Shown piece after piece: positions 4,645 to 6,832 of a stretch of 6,832 nt of DNA. The notes below the pieces were generated by a model that saw only the letters and a program-made list of their open reading frames with translations, was not told where the DNA came from and searched no databases. The position numbers and the translations under genes were made by a program. Source of the stretch: an uncultured Oscillospiraceae bacterium (GTDB lineage Bacteria > Bacillota > Clostridia > Oscillospirales > Ruminococcaceae); assembly GCA_910579545.1 (NCBI GenBank), contig CAJTVI010000102.1, positions 1 to 6,832 on the forward strand, written 5' to 3'. Position 1 is the first letter of the stretch. Each line of letters begins with the position of its first letter.

Positions 4645-6661
4645 ATGCTTGTACCTGCGGCTGGCCGCCTCCAACCTCAAAAAGAACGGGCGGCTCTACC
4701 TGCCCTACCTCATTGCCAGCAGCGCTACCGTGATGTTCTGCTTTATCCTGGGTTCGCTTACCCTCAACAGCCGTATTTACGAGATGCGGGGCGGGGCCAT
4801 CCTTGCGGTGATGCTGGCTTTGGGTACCATCATCGCCTGCATTTTTAGCGCGGTGCTGCTGTTTTACATCAACGGTTTTTTGGTGCGCCAGCGCAAAAAA
4901 GAGTTCGGGCTGCTGATCATTCTGGGCATGGAAAAGCGGCACCTTGGCCGCATCCAGTTTTACGAGACCCTGTTTTCGGCCGCCATCAGCATCACGGCGG
5001 GGCTTTTGGGCGGGGCGCTGCTGAGCCAGCTGATGTTTTTGATCCTGCTGCGCCTTGTGGGGGCCGGGCCGCAGTTTTCGTTTGAGCTCAATTCCGGCAT
5101 GGCCCTCTCGATCGCGGCGGTGTTTGGGGCGGTATTTCTGGCCGTACTGCTCAATAACCTGCGGCAGGTGCATTTTGCCAACCCCGTGGAGCTTTTGCGC
5201 GGCGGCCAGGTGGCCGAGCGGGAGCCCAAAACCCGCTGGACGCTGGTGCTCATTGGGCTTGCCGCCCTCAGCGGCGGCTACGCCATCTCGCTGTTGGTGC
5301 AAAGCCCCATCAACGCCATGCTGCTCTTTTTTGTGGCGGTGCTGCTGGTGATTTTGGGCACCTACTGCCTGTTTATGGCCGGCAGCACGGCGGTGCTCAA
5401 ATATATGCGCAGCCGCAGGGGCTTTTACTATAAGCCAAACCATTTTATCTCGGTGTCCGGCCTTTTGTACCGGATGCGGCAGAACGCGAACGGGCTTTCC
5501 AACATCTGCATCCTCTCCACCATGGTGCTGGTCACCGTATCCACCACCGTGGCGCTGTATGTAGGCATGGACGAGATTTCCCGTTCGCTCTATCCCCGGA
5601 TGTTCTCGATCGCCTACACCGACGCAAAGGCCGCCGAGGTGACCGATGCGGTGGACCGGGTGCTGGACCGTTACGGCCTTGCGCCGCAGAACGCACAGCG
5701 CTACCATCAGCTTAAGGTAAGCGCCCTGCGCGAGGGGGACAGCTTTTCCACCGACGTAAGGTCGGACGTCAACTACGACAACGTGGGTGTGCTGGCCTTC
5801 TTTTTAGCCGACGAACTGGAGAGTATCACCGGGCAGAAAATCCCGCTTACGCTTGGGCCGGACCAGGTGCTGGTCCAGGGCGAGCTGAACGGCCCCATTG
5901 GCGATACCTTTACCTTTGCGGGCAAAACCTGGCAGGTGGTACGCCCGGAGGGCATCCTGCCGCGGGGCATGACCCTCAACGACATGGTAGCGGGCGAGGC
6001 GGATATCTCTGCGGTGCAGCGCATCGCGGTGGTGCTGCCGGACCTTGCGGCCATGCAGGCCATCAATGAGGCGCAGAAGGCCGCCTACGGCGAGTACGCC
6101 TCGGACATTGTGAACCAGTACCTGTTTGACCTGCAGCTGGAGGCCCCTGTCCGCCGGCTGGAGCTGCACCAGAGCCTGAAGGCCGAATTGGTGGACACCG
6201 GGCTGCTGGGCCGGATGAACGTGGGCTGCCGGGACGATTATGTGGAGGACAGCCTTGCGCTGTACGGCGGGTTCTTTTTCCTGGGAATCTTTTTGGGCAG
6301 CCTGTTTTTGATGGCCACCGTGCTGATCATCTACTACAAGCAGGTGTCCGAGGGGTACGAGGACCGCCGCCGCTTTGCCATTATGCAGCAGGTGGGCATG
6401 AGCCGGCAGGAGGTATGGAGCGCGGTGCGCACCCAGGTGCTTACCATGTTCTTTTTGCCGCTGGGCACCGCCTTTATCCACCTGGCCTTTGCCTTCCCCA
6501 CCATCAGCCGGATGCTGCGGGTCTTCAGCCTGTATAACGTGGGGCTGTTCCTTGTGTGCACCCTGGCCTGCGCGGGGGTGTTTGCGGTGATCTACGCCAT
6601 GGTGTACTTTATCACCGCCCGCACCTACTACCGCATTGTGGGCGAGGCTAACGGCGGGTAA
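4637..6661 (+). CDS. bceB: BceB-like FtsX-family permease with large extracellular domain
   Basis: The protein is 674 residues, about the usual length of BceB permeases (roughly 640-670). Ten membrane helices can be placed near 20-42, 53-80, 109-141, 153-175, 201-221, 227-250, 286-311, 541-567, 597-622 and 634-660. Between helices 7 and 8 lies a hydrophilic region of about 230 residues (312-540), the extracellular domain that sets drug specificity in this family. The motif RQRKKEFGLLIILGMEKR after helix 2 and the related EDRRRFAIMQQVGMSRQEV after helix 8 are the repeated FtsX coupling segments that contact the ATPase. It forms the transporter with the ATPase before it and, by family knowledge, a sensing complex with the BceS-like kinase. 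ATG 4637 is chosen because MGKCLYLRLAASNLKKN is a typical N terminus; an in-frame GTG at 4628 adds only three residues. The start overlaps the ATPase stop by 8 bases and has only a poor ribosome site (GGCGGTGGG), so translation is probably coupled. Confidence 0.94.
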   Translation: MGKCLYLRLAASNLKKNGRLYLPYLIASSATVMFCFILGSLTLNSRIYEMRGGAILAVMLALGTIIACIFSAVLLFYINGFLVRQRKKEFGLLIILGMEKRHLGRIQFYETLFSAAISITAGLLGGALLSQLMFLILLRLVGAGPQFSFELNSGMALSIAAVFGAVFLAVLLNNLRQVHFANPVELLRGGQVAEREPKTRWTLVLIGLAALSGGYAISLLVQSPINAMLLFFVAVLLVILGTYCLFMAGSTAVLKYMRSRRGFYYKPNHFISVSGLLYRMRQNANGLSNICILSTMVLVTVSTTVALYVGMDEISRSLYPRMFSIAYTDAKAAEVTDAVDRVLDRYGLAPQNAQRYHQLKVSALREGDSFSTDVRSDVNYDNVGVLAFFLADELESITGQKIPLTLGPDQVLVQGELNGPIGDTFTFAGKTWQVVRPEGILPRGMTLNDMVAGEADISAVQRIAVVLPDLAAMQAINEAQKAAYGEYASDIVNQYLFDLQLEAPVRRLELHQSLKAELVDTGLLGRMNVGCRDDYVEDSLALYGGFFFLGIFLGSLFLMATVLIIYYKQVSEGYEDRRRFAIMQQVGMSRQEVWSAVRTQVLTMFFLPLGTAFIHLAFAFPTISRMLRVFSLYNVGLFLVCTLACAGVFAVIYAMVYFITARTYYRIVGEANGG

Positions 6662-6683
6662 CCGGGAAAGGGGAGTGACGGCG

Positions 6684-6791
6684 ATGAAGCATCCGCTCAG
6701 GTGGCTGATTTTTACAGCGGTGTTCTGCCTGGCCGCGGCCGGCTTCTGCCTGCGGCAGTGGCTGCGCGTGGACGACGATTTTGAACCATAA
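6684..6791 (+). CDS. Small single-span membrane protein, 35 residues, unknown function
   Basis: This open frame begins 22 bases after the permease stop. It has a strong ribosome site, AAAGGGGAG (6667-6675), 8 bases before the ATG, nearly identical to those of the regulator and kinase genes. The product starts MKHPLRW, has one hydrophobic helix (about 7-23, WLIFTAVFCLAAAGFCL) containing two Cys, then RQWLRV and an acidic end DDDFEP. The basic N terminus suggests N-inside, C-outside insertion, as a small anchored protein; an uncleaved signal anchor is likelier than a secreted peptide because so little follows the helix. I recognise no family. Position and ribosome site suggest translation as the last gene of the transporter operon, so a role as an accessory or regulator of the transporter-kinase complex is a reasonable guess, not shown. 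It is short enough to be missed by gene callers. An in-frame GTG at 6675 overlaps the ribosome site and is unlikely as start. Confidence 0.65.
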   Translation: MKHPLRWLIFTAVFCLAAAGFCLRQWLRVDDDFEP

Positions 6792-6810
6792 CCAACAAGG
6801 AAGAAGCAGG

Positions 6811-6832
6811 CAGGCCCCGCCGGTATACCGGC
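6811..6832 (+). terminator. Probable 5' half of an operon terminator, cut by the window end
   Basis: GCCGGTATACCGGC (6819-6832) is a perfect 14-base palindrome ending exactly at the window edge, preceded by CAGGCCCC (6811-6818). If the next bases are complementary (GGGGCCTG) and a T run follows, this is a long intrinsic terminator 20-odd bases after the small membrane protein gene. Only the first arm and centre can be seen, so the call is inferred. Confidence 0.4.

Noticed and set aside
4478..5707. Leftward open frame of 409 codons opposite the transporter genes
   Set aside because: His/Gln-rich antisense composition, no ribosome site, and it lies opposite two genes with complete family motifs.

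Overview
The window looks like chromosomal DNA of a GC-rich Gram-positive anaerobe, most likely a Clostridia member of the Oscillospiraceae/Ruminococcaceae type. This rests on protein style (a BceRS-BceAB peptide-antibiotic module, a bactofilin, a receiver ending in EDNELN...MTAD...AKP), strong purine-rich ribosome binding sites and intrinsic terminators in high-GC DNA. It is an inference; no rRNA or other marker gene is present. All supported genes lie on the + strand, and I saw no tRNA, rRNA, insertion sequence, phage gene or CRISPR array.

Layout. Bases 1-608 are the 3' end of a multi-receiver signalling protein, probably a hybrid histidine kinase. After a 153-bp gap with a leader hairpin comes a complete bactofilin (762-1442), closed by a strong intrinsic terminator (1485-1522). 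A 339-bp gene-free stretch follows. It holds a second, unusual hairpin region (1566-1617) and an 11-bp-spaced direct repeat with an inverted copy (1667-1705), a good candidate regulator site.

Bases 1782-6791 form a complete Bce-type module: response regulator (bceR-like), intramembrane-sensing histidine kinase (bceS-like), ABC ATPase (bceA-like) and FtsX-type permease with a large extracellular domain (bceB-like), then an easily missed 35-codon single-span membrane protein. Between kinase and ATPase genes is a 330-bp gap with a perfect copy of the BceR operator consensus TNACA-N4-TGTAA, a second half-site two helical turns downstream, and an extended -10 promoter without a recognisable -35.

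Working model, from the known family: the BceAB-like transporter detects a peptide antibiotic bound to a lipid II cycle intermediate and signals to the BceS-like kinase, which lacks a sensory domain of its own. The BceR-like regulator is phosphorylated, binds the operator and raises expression of the transporter and probably of the small membrane protein. The antibiotic cannot be told from sequence. The small membrane protein is the most likely undescribed component.
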